From the NCBI GenBank assembly GCA_040753915.1, contig JBFMDN010000009.1, forward strand, positions 57,783 through 121,782: 64,000 nt of DNA. Reading direction: 5' to 3'. Below are positions 23,691-33,226 of this stretch, one piece after another (positions within the stretch are counted from its first letter, which is position 1; every line of letters starts with the position of its first letter). Under the pieces are notes generated by a model. That model was not told where the DNA came from and ran no database searches. It saw nothing but the letters and a program-made list of their open reading frames with translations. A program made the translations under genes and the position numbers. The DNA comes from JBFMDN01 sp040753915 (lineage in GTDB: Bacteria > Desulfobacterota > Desulfomonilia > Desulfomonilales > Desulfomonilaceae).

Positions 23691-25064
23691 TCACCCCCAC
23701 TGTTCTATGAGGCGGAGCAATTCGTTGGTGCGTTCTTCCAGCAGCCGCTTATCTTGCCTCGTCTCTACGTTCAGCCGAATCACCGGCTCGGTATTGGATG
23801 GCCGAAGGTTGAACCGCCACGACTCGAATTCCATGCTGAGACCGTCGATATAGTCGATTGCCGGGTTCTTCTTACTGTAATTCGCTTCAATCCTTTTCAG
23901 CAGCCCATGGGGGTCGGAAACCCTGCGGTTTATCTCCCCACTGACCGGATATCGGTCCATTCTGGCTTGGATAAGCTCAGAAAGAGGGCGATCTTCCAGA
24001 CTGAGGGTCTGGACCATAAGCAGCCACGGTATCATCCCGCTGTCGCAGTACGCGAAGTCCCGGAAATAGTGGTGAGCGGACATCTCTCCTCCGTAAATCG
24101 CATCTTCGCTTCTCATCCGCTCTTTGATGAACGCGTGACCCGCTTTGCTCATCACTGGTGTGCCACCCGCCTCCTCGACCATTTCAATGGTGTTCCAGAT
24201 GAGCCTCGGATCGTGGACTATCTTCTGGCCAGGTTGCTTTCTGAGGAACGCTTGAGCCATGAATCCAACGATATAGTAACCCTCGATGAAACTCCCCTTC
24301 TCATCGAAGAAGAAGCAGCGGTCACAGTCCCCGTCCCACGCGACCCCCAGATCCGCCTTGTTGGCAATAACGGCTTCCGCTGTCACTCCTCGATTCTCCG
24401 GCAGGATTGGATTCGGTATCCCGTTGGGAAACGTTCCGTCCGGTTCGGGGAAGAGCTTGATGAACTCAATGGGTAGCTTGTCTTCCAGCCGCGACAAGAT
24501 GGTGTCCGCGCATCCGTTACCGCAGTTCATCACTACCTTGAGCCTTCTTATTTTCGAAGTATCCACGTATCCCATCAGATGCTCGATGAACGAGTCCCTG
24601 CAGTTAAGCGGGCTGACCTTTCCGGGGATCGCGGCCTTTGGCTTAAAGCCATTTTCGAGAACAATCCGTTCGATGTCTTTAAGACCCGTGTCGGAGCTGA
24701 TGGGACGCGAATGTTCCCGCACGAATTTCATTCCGTTGTAGTCTATCGGATTGTGACTCGCCGTCACCATGATGCCTCCGTCAAGGTTCAGGCTGGATGT
24801 GACGAAGTATATCTCCTCCGTTGGGCACAGGCCGATATCGAACACATCGCAGCCTTGCGAGGTAAGACCTTGTGAGAGGGCTGCGCACATGGACTCGCTC
24901 GAAAGGCGCATGTCCTTTCCCACGCACACCCGTGAAGGGGAGAGAAGCGATGCGTATGCCCTTCCTATCCTGGCGGCCAGGTCTTCGTTCAACTCGTCCG
25001 GGATGCGTCCCCGCACATCGTATGCCTTGAAGCAGTTGAGCCCTTTTTGTGACGAGTCACTCAT
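23691..25064 (-). CDS. phosphomannomutase/phosphoglucomutase
   Basis: A 457-residue alpha-D-phosphohexomutase of the usual length. Visible are FKAYDVRGRIPDEL at the start, the phosphoserine loop TASHNPIDYNGMKF, the metal-binding loop AWDGDCDRCFFFDE, the sugar-binding GEMSAHHYF and the C-terminal phosphate-binding RPSNTEPVIRLN. It interconverts mannose or glucose 6- and 1-phosphates for nucleotide sugar and polysaccharide synthesis. It stands alone, downstream of the SH3 lipoprotein gene on the same strand with a 127-bp gap. Confidence 0.92.
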   Translation of the reverse strand: MSDSSQKGLNCFKAYDVRGRIPDELNEDLAARIGRAYASLLSPSRVCVGKDMRLSSESMCAALSQGLTSQGCDVFDIGLCPTEEIYFVTSSLNLDGGIMVTASHNPIDYNGMKFVREHSRPISSDTGLKDIERIVLENGFKPKAAIPGKVSPLNCRDSFIEHLMGYVDTSKIRRLKVVMNCGNGCADTILSRLEDKLPIEFIKLFPEPDGTFPNGIPNPILPENRGVTAEAVIANKADLGVAWDGDCDRCFFFDEKGSFIEGYYIVGFMAQAFLRKQPGQKIVHDPRLIWNTIEMVEEAGGTPVMSKAGHAFIKERMRSEDAIYGGEMSAHHYFRDFAYCDSGMIPWLLMVQTLSLEDRPLSELIQARMDRYPVSGEINRRVSDPHGLLKRIEANYSKKNPAIDYIDGLSMEFESWRFNLRPSNTEPVIRLNVETRQDKRLLEERTNELLRLIEQWG

Positions 25065-25191
25065 GATCCCTCCTTACTGGTGCCATTGGTCCGGATCGAA
25101 GCCGTCCATGGCGATTGCGTCCTCCGAGTGCCGACGGCATTCTACCGTTATTTTATATTCTTTCACAGGGAGCCCGCGCCTTTCAAGGCGC

Positions 25192-26277
25192 CTAATGAAT
25201 GGGGCTGGGATCCGGGATCTCTTCTTCGTTCACTTTCTTCATCCCCCCCCGGAACAGGACGAAATCGGCGCGTATGAGCTTGTCCTTCTTCGTTGGATGG
25301 AGATAGCGGACGCTGAACCCCGGCCGCCCCTCGTGCTGGAAGCTCGTGATCGGCAGTATGCCGGAGAGTTTCATTTGCGAGGTGATTACGTGGTGTTTCG
25401 AGCGTGAGGACCAGGTCATAAGGTAGAGCTTTGTGTAATCGCACCCGGCATCTCTCCCTATCGGCGCGTATGCCACCAGATAGTTGTTCTTCGCACCGCG
25501 ATCCGGGTCGTCGGTCACACTGATAGGCTGCCACCCCACCATTCGCATAAACGGAACCATGCGCGCGATCTCATCGGGGGGGGTGAGCACCATGTTGTGG
25601 GTATAAAGGTAACCGACTCTGCCATCCTCGATCTTGACCTTGTACCACACGTCCTTCTTGAAATCTTCCAAAGTGCTATCCCCGCTCGGGGTATCCGAAG
25701 CCGCCGCGTCCGCGATGCCTGAAGGCACCTCCCTCTGCCCGTGGTGAACGGTCACGACCCGCTCGTAAACTTCGAACTTTTTCCCTGCTTGGAGGACCTC
25801 CACGATTTCTTGTTCCCGTCCTGGGCTGAGCCTGAAATTCGCTCTGCTTTTGGTCACCCCTTCAGCCTGCGGACGGATCCCTTCAATAGATCTCTTGAGC
25901 TCTTGGATTTTCTGGATGATTTCCTGCCCGCCAACAACCTTCTGCTCAACATAGCCTTCCCTGCCATCGCGGGTGCGCACCCTGTACCAATCGCCTATCT
26001 TGTCCAAGAGGTGTATAGGGGCTTCCGCGGGCAGGTCCCGAATTATTTCGGAATTTTGATTGGCGGTTCTGAAGAGGGAACAAGCTCGGATGGTGATCCC
26101 GTCTCGCGGAACAAAGGGACTCTTCTTCTGCTTGACCAGTTTGGTGACCTTGGCTAGCAGCTCTCTCTTGATAGGTTCCAGCTCATCGCAACCTGCGATG
26201 AGGGAGACACACACGGCCACGAGCAAACAAGCGGTTCGAGCTCTTGCTCTCGCTCGAGAATCACAGGTACAACCCAT
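25192..26277 (-). CDS. SH3-domain lipoprotein
   Basis: A 361-residue exported protein. The signal region ends in the lipobox LIAGC, so it should be lipid-anchored. At least two bacterial SH3-type segments follow: ITIRACSLFRTANQNSEIIRDL with GDWYRVRTRDGREGYVEQKV, and ANFRLSPGREQEIVEVLQAGKK with DVWYKVKIEDGRVGYLYTHN. The last ~130 residues form another domain I do not recognise. SH3b domains usually bind peptidoglycan or other peptides. The frame is open to 26337; the start at 26277 puts a short, basic N-terminus before the hydrophobic stretch. Confidence 0.75.
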   Translation of the reverse strand: MGCTCDSRARARARTACLLVAVCVSLIAGCDELEPIKRELLAKVTKLVKQKKSPFVPRDGITIRACSLFRTANQNSEIIRDLPAEAPIHLLDKIGDWYRVRTRDGREGYVEQKVVGGQEIIQKIQELKRSIEGIRPQAEGVTKSRANFRLSPGREQEIVEVLQAGKKFEVYERVVTVHHGQREVPSGIADAAASDTPSGDSTLEDFKKDVWYKVKIEDGRVGYLYTHNMVLTPPDEIARMVPFMRMVGWQPISVTDDPDRGAKNNYLVAYAPIGRDAGCDYTKLYLMTWSSRSKHHVITSQMKLSGILPITSFQHEGRPGFSVRYLHPTKKDKLIRADFVLFRGGMKKVNEEEIPDPSPIH

Positions 26278-26974
26278 GAATGTACGCCCTTCCAGGACCC
26301 GACCCGCCGGGAATGACGCCATGGTTCTGAGGCCCATCCGACGCAGGGAGTGGCGACCCGGCTCCGATGAGACTACTCGGGTCCCCTCGGATGCTTTGGT
26401 GTCAATTCCTACACACTGAAGTGGCGCAATGTCAAGACATGTTTTCCGTTTCTTCGCATAAGTGTTTATTATTTAAATTGATTTTGTTGCATGCTCAAGA
26501 CCGACTTCTCATCGGACCGGCAAATTTTTTGAACCGAAGACGGTCTCACCGTTGCTTTGGACAATCCAACGATACGTGGGCCCCTCTTTTGTCAAAACAA
26601 GTCGCTGCCGAGGGTGGAGGTAATCCTGTGGTGTAGGTACTCACGCTTTCCAGATTTCCTTGTTGAGAATGCAGTTGACAGGACGCAGGGGATGGGGGTG
26701 GAACCACGTCTCTGCACGGAAATAAAGAGCAAAGACTCATGAGAATATGGCTCCAAAAGGTGCTGCGCTCGTGTGCTGAACGCGCCGTCAGTGTTGGAGT
26801 CAGGCTGCAAAGTTGACGCGGGGTGGATTCCGCGCCGCCGCGAACCTCAATAGACCTTGATTTTCCAATCAAAATCGGATACATTTAGCTCCGGCTACCG
26901 AGGTGCGACGCGCACGGGGATCATGCCAAGCCTCGGGATCATCAGGTGAGGCTTGTGTCGTGTATGGAGGCAAG
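26278..26974. other. ~700-bp non-coding gap between divergent genes
   Basis: Divergent promoters for the lipoprotein and the PP2C gene must lie here. A distinctly AT-rich stretch at about 26455-26495 is the most promoter-like part. No gene or repeat could be named. Confidence 0.5.
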
Positions 26975-27796
26975 GTGATTGTACGAATGTGGGGCAAGAC
27001 CGACGTGGGTAGACATCGCGCTATCAACGAGGATTGCCTTCTTGTTGATCCTGAGTTAGGGCTTATCCTAGTGCTGGACGGCATGGGAGGTCACAGAGCT
27101 GGGGAGGTGGCTTCCCGATTGGCGATGGAAACGATCTCGAGCTTCTGGAGAAAGCACGCCAAGAATCGCTCCTCTGCCCCTAGGACTTTTGAAAACTACG
27201 ATCCTAGCTTCACATATGAGGCGAACTTGTTGCGACAGGCCGCTTACGAGGCCAACAGAGTTGTCATAGAGAAATCGCTCGAACGAGACGATTACGTGGG
27301 AATGGGCAGCACTGTAATCGGCATGGTCGTGACCGATTACACCGTATCGATGGTCAACGTTGGCGACAGTAGAATGTACTTGATTCGGAACGGTACGATC
27401 GAACAGATATCCAAAGACCACACTCTTGCGGAAGACCAAGTTGAGCGCGGCATAATGAGTCGGGAAGAAGCGAACGACTCCCAACTCAAACACATATTGT
27501 CTTCGGTCATCGGTGTCGATTCTCGTGTGAAGATTCACGTGGATGAGTTGGCGGCCATGCCTGGCGATGTGTTTTTCTTGTGCACAGACGGCTTGACCGC
27601 TGTTATGACCGATGAAGAAATCTTGGCAGAGGTTCTCCAGAATGAGCCGGGCCCCATGCTTCTCGATCGGTTCGTCGACTTGGCGAACGAGCGGGGGGGA
27701 CCGGACAACACAACCGTCGCGCTCATGGCAGTGTACGAAGACACTGCAGGCGGAGCGGAGCACGGTGTTGAATCAGGACTGCCGGAACCTCACTAA
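26975..27796 (+). CDS. PP2C-family Ser/Thr protein phosphatase
   Basis: A 273-residue PP2C/Stp-type phosphatase with all main motifs in order: RAINEDCLLVD, VLDGMGGHRAGEVAS, GMGSTVIGMVV, NVGDSRMYLIR, SKDHTLAEDQVERG, LCTDGLTAVMTD and GGPDNTTVALM. The conserved Asp residues for two metals are present. The start is taken as GTG 26975 with GGAGG 4 nt upstream; the ATG at 26987 would be too far from it. It is followed after 48 bp by an FHA protein, a pairing typical of phospho-signalling modules, although no Ser/Thr kinase gene lies in the window. Confidence 0.93.
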   Translation: MIVRMWGKTDVGRHRAINEDCLLVDPELGLILVLDGMGGHRAGEVASRLAMETISSFWRKHAKNRSSAPRTFENYDPSFTYEANLLRQAAYEANRVVIEKSLERDDYVGMGSTVIGMVVTDYTVSMVNVGDSRMYLIRNGTIEQISKDHTLAEDQVERGIMSREEANDSQLKHILSSVIGVDSRVKIHVDELAAMPGDVFFLCTDGLTAVMTDEEILAEVLQNEPGPMLLDRFVDLANERGGPDNTTVALMAVYEDTAGGAEHGVESGLPEPH

Positions 27797-27844
27797 AAGA
27801 ACCACGCGTGGAATTTAACGCAGAAAACTTCTGTGGAGACATCG

Positions 27845-28621
27845 ATGTTCAAGCTGATCCTCAAATTCCAGGATACCGTGTTGGAGGAATACGAGTTTCA
27901 GACGACTCCGGTCACGATTGGGAGAAGGGACGACAACGACATAGTAATTGACAACATGGCCGTCTCCGGGCACCACGCGGTAATCGAAGAAGAAGAGCCA
28001 AATTACTATGTGCTCGTAGATCTCGAGTCGCTCAACGGGACTTTTATCAACGAACGCAAGATCACGCGAGAAAGAGTCTTTGACGGCGACTCCATTATCA
28101 TTGGCAAGCATACAATGGAATTCATCGACTTGCGGCCCGAAAGCGAGCGACCGGTCCGGGAAGAAAACGATGAGGCCAAGAAAAAGGGTCGGAAGTTCAG
28201 GGACACCGTTATCCTCGACACCGAAGCCCAACAGGAGCTATTGGCAAAACAGGCCGCAGAAAGAGGGGAACAGGCGGAGCAGTTTCCGAAGCCGAAGAAG
28301 GTGAATTTCTATGGGTCGATCACGATTCTTTCCGGCGGGACACCCGAAATCATAGAATTGGCCAAGCGCGTGACGACCCTTGGTAAATCCGGCGATTCCG
28401 ACATCAAATGCAGCGGGCTGCTCATCGGAAAAACCGCTGCACTCATCAACAAGCGGCCCACCGGCTTCTTCCTTGCCTATGCAGAAGGACTCAAGAAACC
28501 CGAAGTCAACGGGGAATCGGTGACCACCCAGGTCCAGTTGCACGATGGTGATGAAATTGTGATCGGTGGCACTCGGATGACATTCAACATGACCGAAGAA
28601 GTGGTAGAACCCGCTTCCTGA
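27845..28621 (+). CDS. protein with two FHA domains
   Basis: A 258-residue cytoplasmic protein. The first FHA domain (~5-95) is canonical, with TIGRRDDNDIVIDNMAVSGHHA and LNGTFINERKI. The second (~160-250) is degenerate: TTLGKSGDSDIKCSG keeps the strand pattern, but the phosphothreonine-binding Arg is replaced, and it ends with LHDGDEIVIGGTRMTF. FHA domains bind phosphothreonine peptides. The two are joined by a charged helical linker. The ATG at 27845 has GGAG 6 nt upstream. It lies directly after the PP2C gene and is probably part of the same circuit. Confidence 0.87.
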   Translation: MFKLILKFQDTVLEEYEFQTTPVTIGRRDDNDIVIDNMAVSGHHAVIEEEEPNYYVLVDLESLNGTFINERKITRERVFDGDSIIIGKHTMEFIDLRPESERPVREENDEAKKKGRKFRDTVILDTEAQQELLAKQAAERGEQAEQFPKPKKVNFYGSITILSGGTPEIIELAKRVTTLGKSGDSDIKCSGLLIGKTAALINKRPTGFFLAYAEGLKKPEVNGESVTTQVQLHDGDEIVIGGTRMTFNMTEEVVEPAS

Positions 28622-28728
28622 GCTCTCACCTCCCAAAGTTCGGCAGCATTCGCTGTGGCATTCTCCACGCGGTGCATGTCATGCGTACCCACGCGCCGTG
28701 AGGCGACACAGGGCAACCGAAAACACAT

Positions 28729-30108
28729 CTAGACGCGGGTATTCATAAGGCGGGAGGCCCTTCTCGTCTCCCGTCTGCTTGCGGAGCGGGACTTGAGCAT
28801 CAGCACGAAAAGAAGCAGCAGCCCGACGAGCAACATGGCTATTCCCAATCCGGTTCGGAAGAAGGAGGACGACTCTTGCGTCGGCTGGACTGACTGAGGA
28901 GGCTTTGGAGGTTGAGGCGTCGTCTGGGGCCTGCCCATGACCGCTTTCCATCCCTTATCCGCAATACTGCTCAGCTTGAATTTTGTAGGATCGCCGGTAA
29001 AGGGGAGCGCCTGTGCCTGAGGATTTCCGTAGTAGAGGACATACTCTCTCCCAGGAACATGATCGAAGATGGCGAATCGCGCCGAAGCTGTGAGCTCTAT
29101 CTTGTCCGGGCCTAGAAGATCCTCCTCCCCACCTGATGTCACCAGCTTCACGTACCGGTGGGGCAACGGCTTAACCCGAATTGAAAGGCTTTCAGCAATC
29201 GACTCGTCTCTCTTCAGACAAAACAGAACCCCTTCATACACCTTCTCCCAGGACTGTTCCGTCTCGCTATGGTTCATGTACAGCGTTACACTGCGAGCAA
29301 ATTCACGGAGCGGCGAAACAATGCTCAGTTCCTCCAGAGGAAACCGAGCTTCGCCGAGATCGCCGATAAGAATGCTCGCCCGGCCCGAAGGATCCCGTCG
29401 ATTTTCCAGGACCCGTAGGCTGACAGACCTCCGCAGAGGGTTTTTAGGAGTCGACGGATAACACGAGATCCCGGTCACCTTGATGGGAGACTGATCGTCA
29501 TCGAGGATTCGTATGTGAAGGTACCGAAAGTTGTTCTCCGCGTGGAACACGGAGACGCTCTTGATGGCCTGTGGCTTGCCCACATCCGCGATCAGACCGT
29601 TCATACGAATTACGTACGATTCCCCGGGACCGTCCGCTCCTCGAATTTCCACTTTCCGCACGAAGTCTTTGGAAGGCGTCCGAATGAGGATGCCTGTGGT
29701 AACAATCTTGCCGGACTTATCCACCCAGACATCCGTCCATTTGCCCGGCTTGCTCGAAACCTTGTACATTGTGGCAGGGAAGGGCTCGGCCGCCTGCTCT
29801 TCCGACGTGATGGATGTGAGGGTAAACGGAACAGGGGTGCCGTCCTTTGTCACGAGACGCAGATCCCCCAGATCCGGCCGACATTTCTCGATAATCGCGG
29901 ATTCAAGGGGAATGCCTGCAGGTCCTTCCGGGAGGCCCTCTGAGAGCTTCACCGTGCTGAACCACCCCCAACCAGTGGGATCGAATTGGGCCCACGCGAT
30001 ACCGTCCAGCAAGACGGAGAGACAGAGTACAAGAGTGAAGACCCCTCGAGCGTCACGGAAAACTACCGAAAGGGCAGCTCCGGTCAGTGATTGGCTGCTT
30101 TTTTCCAT
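28729..30108 (-). CDS. DUF3999-like single-span membrane protein
   Basis: A 459-residue protein with an N-terminal signal peptide (FTLVLCLSVLLDGIAWA) and one C-terminal transmembrane helix (~GLGIAMLLVGLLLLFVLML) followed by a basic tail. The large exported part is beta-rich and starts VKLSEGLPEGPAGIPLE, with DLRLVTKDGTPVPFTL, which resembles DUF3999 family proteins. The region before the helix is rich in Pro and Gln. No enzymatic motif was seen. It is divergent from the tRNA nucleotidyltransferase-like gene and convergent with the FHA gene. Confidence 0.65.
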   Translation of the reverse strand: MEKSSQSLTGAALSVVFRDARGVFTLVLCLSVLLDGIAWAQFDPTGWGWFSTVKLSEGLPEGPAGIPLESAIIEKCRPDLGDLRLVTKDGTPVPFTLTSITSEEQAAEPFPATMYKVSSKPGKWTDVWVDKSGKIVTTGILIRTPSKDFVRKVEIRGADGPGESYVIRMNGLIADVGKPQAIKSVSVFHAENNFRYLHIRILDDDQSPIKVTGISCYPSTPKNPLRRSVSLRVLENRRDPSGRASILIGDLGEARFPLEELSIVSPLREFARSVTLYMNHSETEQSWEKVYEGVLFCLKRDESIAESLSIRVKPLPHRYVKLVTSGGEEDLLGPDKIELTASARFAIFDHVPGREYVLYYGNPQAQALPFTGDPTKFKLSSIADKGWKAVMGRPQTTPQPPKPPQSVQPTQESSSFFRTGLGIAMLLVGLLLLFVLMLKSRSASRRETRRASRLMNTRV

Positions 30109-30327
30109 GGCGAGCGATTATACACTCGGCCAAGACCCGCAATCAACTGCAGTAGTTGTGAAATACGCGATTTGTTGAGAGGGCCCCCCGGCGTTCCCGA
30201 AGTCCTTCTTGTTTCCCGGCTCATCTCGATGTACTGTTTTGAGAAGGGCCGTATACACGCGACGATCCCCGTTGGCCATTGGAATCTCGGCACGATACCG
30301 CCGGGAAGATCGACGAAAGATAGATAT

Positions 30328-33015
30328 ATGGAAATCATTACTACCCATCTCAATGCCGATTTTGACGCCTTCGCGTCGATGGTGGCGGCCAAGAAGCTGT
30401 ACCCCGATGCCGTGGTCGCGTTCCCCGGAGCCCAGGAGAAGAATCTGCGAGACTTCTTCATCGATTCCACTCTGTACATTCTCTCCATTGAGCGAGCCAA
30501 GGATATCGAGCTTGAAAAAGTGACGAGGATAGTCCTGGTGGACACGAGGCAGAAGAGCAGGATAGGGAGATTTGGCGAAATTGTGGATTCGGGGAATGTG
30601 GAGATACACATTTACGATCACCATCCGGACTCCGAAGACGACATACACGGTGACCAGGAACTGGTGCGTGAAGTGGGTGCTACGGTCACCCTCCTCATTC
30701 AGGAGCTGCAAAAAAGGGGGATTGAGGTAAACGCGGAAGAAGCAACGGTTCTGGCGCTGGGGATCTACGAAGATACGGGGTCTTTCACCTTTTCATCCAC
30801 CACTGGGGAAGATCTGGCGGCAGCGGGATGGCTGCTGTCCCGCGGCGCAAACCTCAATATTATCTCACACCTCATGACGAGCGAGCTTGATAAGGACCAG
30901 ATCGAGCTCCTTCATCAGCTTATCCAGGAGATGGAAGTAATCACCATAGGGGGTATAGACATCGTTGTCACGGCCGCGGGAGCGGAAAATTACGTCGGCG
31001 ACCTTGCGATACTCGTGCATAAGCTTCGCGACATGGAAAATCCGGAAGCGATTTTCGCGGTGGTGCGAATGGAAGACCGCATCCACCTTATCTGCCGCAG
31101 CAGAGTGGATGAGGTCAATGTTGGCGACATCGCGTCAGAATTCGGGGGAGGAGGCCATGCAACGGCAGCCAGCGCGACCGTGCGCAACATGTCGCTCTAC
31201 GAGGCGCGGGACAAGCTCGTACGTCTTCTTCACGAGCGCGTGAGACCGAAACGCCAGGCCAGGGAAATCATGAGCAAGCCGGTGATTAGCGTCGGTCCGG
31301 ATCAGACTATGGACGAGGCAGCCGAGCTCCTGAGTCGCTACCAGATCAGCTCCATGCCGGTCACGCAGGATGGCACCGCGATGGGTATTCTTCATCGGAA
31401 CGCAGTTGAGAAGGCACTCCATCACGGCCTGCATGCACATCCGGTCTCTGAGTTCATGAATCCGGGGATCATGTTCGTCACCCCCGATGAGTCTATTGAA
31501 CGGGTGCTGAGCGTGGCCACCGAGGGGCGCCAAAGGTTGGTCCCTGTAATTGACCGTGGTGCCATCGTTGGGGTCATTTCGCGCAGCGACCTGCTCGAGC
31601 ACCTGAAGCTCCCTTTGAGGAGCGATTCCTCGGGGGCAGAGGAATTCCCTTCGGGTAAAACCAGGAGCAAGAGCGTACGTCGCCTGTTAGAAGAGAGATT
31701 TCCCGGGCGTGTCATGGAAATCCTGAGACGGGCAGGGGAAGTGGCGGAACAGCGCGACGAAAACGTTTATCTCGTGGGAGGAGCAGTTCGTGACTTGCTC
31801 TTACGTATCCACAACCTTGACATCGACCTCGTTGTTGAAGGCTCGGGCATACCCTTCTCCCGAGAGCTCGCCGCGACCTTCGACGGATGTAGGGTGCGCA
31901 GCCATGAGAAGTTCGGCACCGCGGTACTGCTGTTCGAGGATGGCTTCAAGATCGACGTAGCGACTGCGCGGCACGAGTATTACACGGTGCCCGGAGCACT
32001 GCCCACGGTGGAAATGAGCTCGATCAAGCGTGATCTGTACAGGCGAGATTTCACTATGAACACGCTGGCCGTTCGGCTGAACCCGCGCACGTTCGGGCAG
32101 GTGTTGGATTTCTTCGGTGGAGCCAGGGACATCAAGGAGAAGGTGATCCGTGTGCTGCATAATCTCTCTTTCGTGGAGGACCCGACGCGAATACTCAGAG
32201 CTATTCGTTTCAGCACACGTTTCGGATTCACAATCGGCAAGCATACGCTTTCGCTCCTTAAGGGCGCGGTGAAGATGAAGATGTTCGACAAGGTGGAGGG
32301 AAAGCGGCTTCTCAACGAGCTCGTTCATATTCTCGACGAGAAGAGTCCCATTGCACCACTGAAGCTCATGGGAGGATTGGGCATATTTTCGGCCCTTCAT
32401 CCTGCCCTAGATCTCAACCAACGTGTCAGCGAGCTGATCGAGGCCGTGTCCGAGGTCTTGGCATGGTGGAGATACTTGTTTGCGCAGGACAAGATCGAAT
32501 CGTGGTCCGTTTACTTCCTTGCTCTGACTGATCCCCTGTCCGACGAGGATTTCGAAGATGTGATACGACGGTTTTCCATCGTGCGCCCGAAGAAGAAGGA
32601 TCTCGTTCATGAACGCCGAGAAGCTGCGTACATCTTGTCGCAATTCTCGAGGGCGGCCTTCAATCGACCTTCCCAGGTGGCCAACCTCCTCAGGATGCGT
32701 TCAATGGAAACGCTGCTGTTCATGATGGCAAAAACCGGTCGAGAACAGTCTCGGAGAGAGATCTCCACATATATAACGTCCTTGCGGCATGCGAAGCCGT
32801 ATCTTACAGGCCGCCACCTCATCGAGATGGGATTTGAACCGGGTCCCATAATAGGGACAATCTTGCAGACGTTGAGGGCCGCGCGGATTGATGGATTGGT
32901 GTCCACGGAAGAAGAAGAGAAGAAGTTGGTGAGGGATCTCTTCCTCGTGGATGGGAAGCAGGCCACTATGGCTCAATTCGTGAATCATAAAAAACGACCG
33001 GCAAGGAGCGTTTAA
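30328..33015 (+). CDS. DHH-CBS-tRNA nucleotidyltransferase (CCA/poly(A) polymerase) fusion
   Basis: An 895-residue protein in three parts. Residues ~1-300 form a DHH/DHHA1 phosphoesterase with THLNADFDAFASM, VDTRQ, YDHHPDSE and GGGGHATAASA. Two CBS domains follow (~310-430; MSKPVISVGPDQTMDEAAE and FMNPGIMFVTPDES). The rest is a class II nucleotidyltransferase: VYLVGGAVRDLLL, LDIDLVVEG, YRRDFTMNTLAV and DPTRILRAIRFSTRF. Such fusions are known in deltaproteobacteria and others and may both repair the CCA end and degrade nano-RNA or sense a nucleotide. The frame is open to 30091; the conserved N-terminus begins at the ATG at 30328, which has only a weak purine stretch upstream. Confidence 0.92.
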   Translation: MEIITTHLNADFDAFASMVAAKKLYPDAVVAFPGAQEKNLRDFFIDSTLYILSIERAKDIELEKVTRIVLVDTRQKSRIGRFGEIVDSGNVEIHIYDHHPDSEDDIHGDQELVREVGATVTLLIQELQKRGIEVNAEEATVLALGIYEDTGSFTFSSTTGEDLAAAGWLLSRGANLNIISHLMTSELDKDQIELLHQLIQEMEVITIGGIDIVVTAAGAENYVGDLAILVHKLRDMENPEAIFAVVRMEDRIHLICRSRVDEVNVGDIASEFGGGGHATAASATVRNMSLYEARDKLVRLLHERVRPKRQAREIMSKPVISVGPDQTMDEAAELLSRYQISSMPVTQDGTAMGILHRNAVEKALHHGLHAHPVSEFMNPGIMFVTPDESIERVLSVATEGRQRLVPVIDRGAIVGVISRSDLLEHLKLPLRSDSSGAEEFPSGKTRSKSVRRLLEERFPGRVMEILRRAGEVAEQRDENVYLVGGAVRDLLLRIHNLDIDLVVEGSGIPFSRELAATFDGCRVRSHEKFGTAVLLFEDGFKIDVATARHEYYTVPGALPTVEMSSIKRDLYRRDFTMNTLAVRLNPRTFGQVLDFFGGARDIKEKVIRVLHNLSFVEDPTRILRAIRFSTRFGFTIGKHTLSLLKGAVKMKMFDKVEGKRLLNELVHILDEKSPIAPLKLMGGLGIFSALHPALDLNQRVSELIEAVSEVLAWWRYLFAQDKIESWSVYFLALTDPLSDEDFEDVIRRFSIVRPKKKDLVHERREAAYILSQFSRAAFNRPSQVANLLRMRSMETLLFMMAKTGREQSRREISTYITSLRHAKPYLTGRHLIEMGFEPGPIIGTILQTLRAARIDGLVSTEEEEKKLVRDLFLVDGKQATMAQFVNHKKRPARSV

Positions 33016-33051
33016 GACAATCCAAGGGGTTTTTATTGGTTTCCTATATGG

Positions 33052-33204
33052 TATAGTAATGGGTCATTTGTACCCCTTCGGTCGAACGCATGAGGGCGCG
33101 GCTTCCGCCGCTGATTCGGAGGAAATGACGAAGTAGGAGGAGGAATGCGGCCTGTCGGGCCTCGTTCCTGCACTGAGATCGCCGCGATGACGGCGGTATC
33201 AGTG
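33052..33204 (+). promoter_or_regulatory. possible promoter and structured leader of the carboxyltransferase gene
   Basis: TATAGT at 33052-33057 could be a -10 box, though no good -35 is seen. The ~165-nt stretch before the ATG contains a strong hairpin at 33171-33204 (CACTGAGATCGCCGC with CGGCGGTATCAGTG). It could be a leader element, but no known riboswitch is recognised. Confidence 0.3.
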
Positions 33205-33226
33205 TTGCCAACAGAGGGAGGATAGA

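Noticed and set aside
26278..26974. Possible tRNA or small RNA in the long gap
   Set aside because: No cloverleaf with conserved TTC-type loop or CCA-like acceptor could be drawn.
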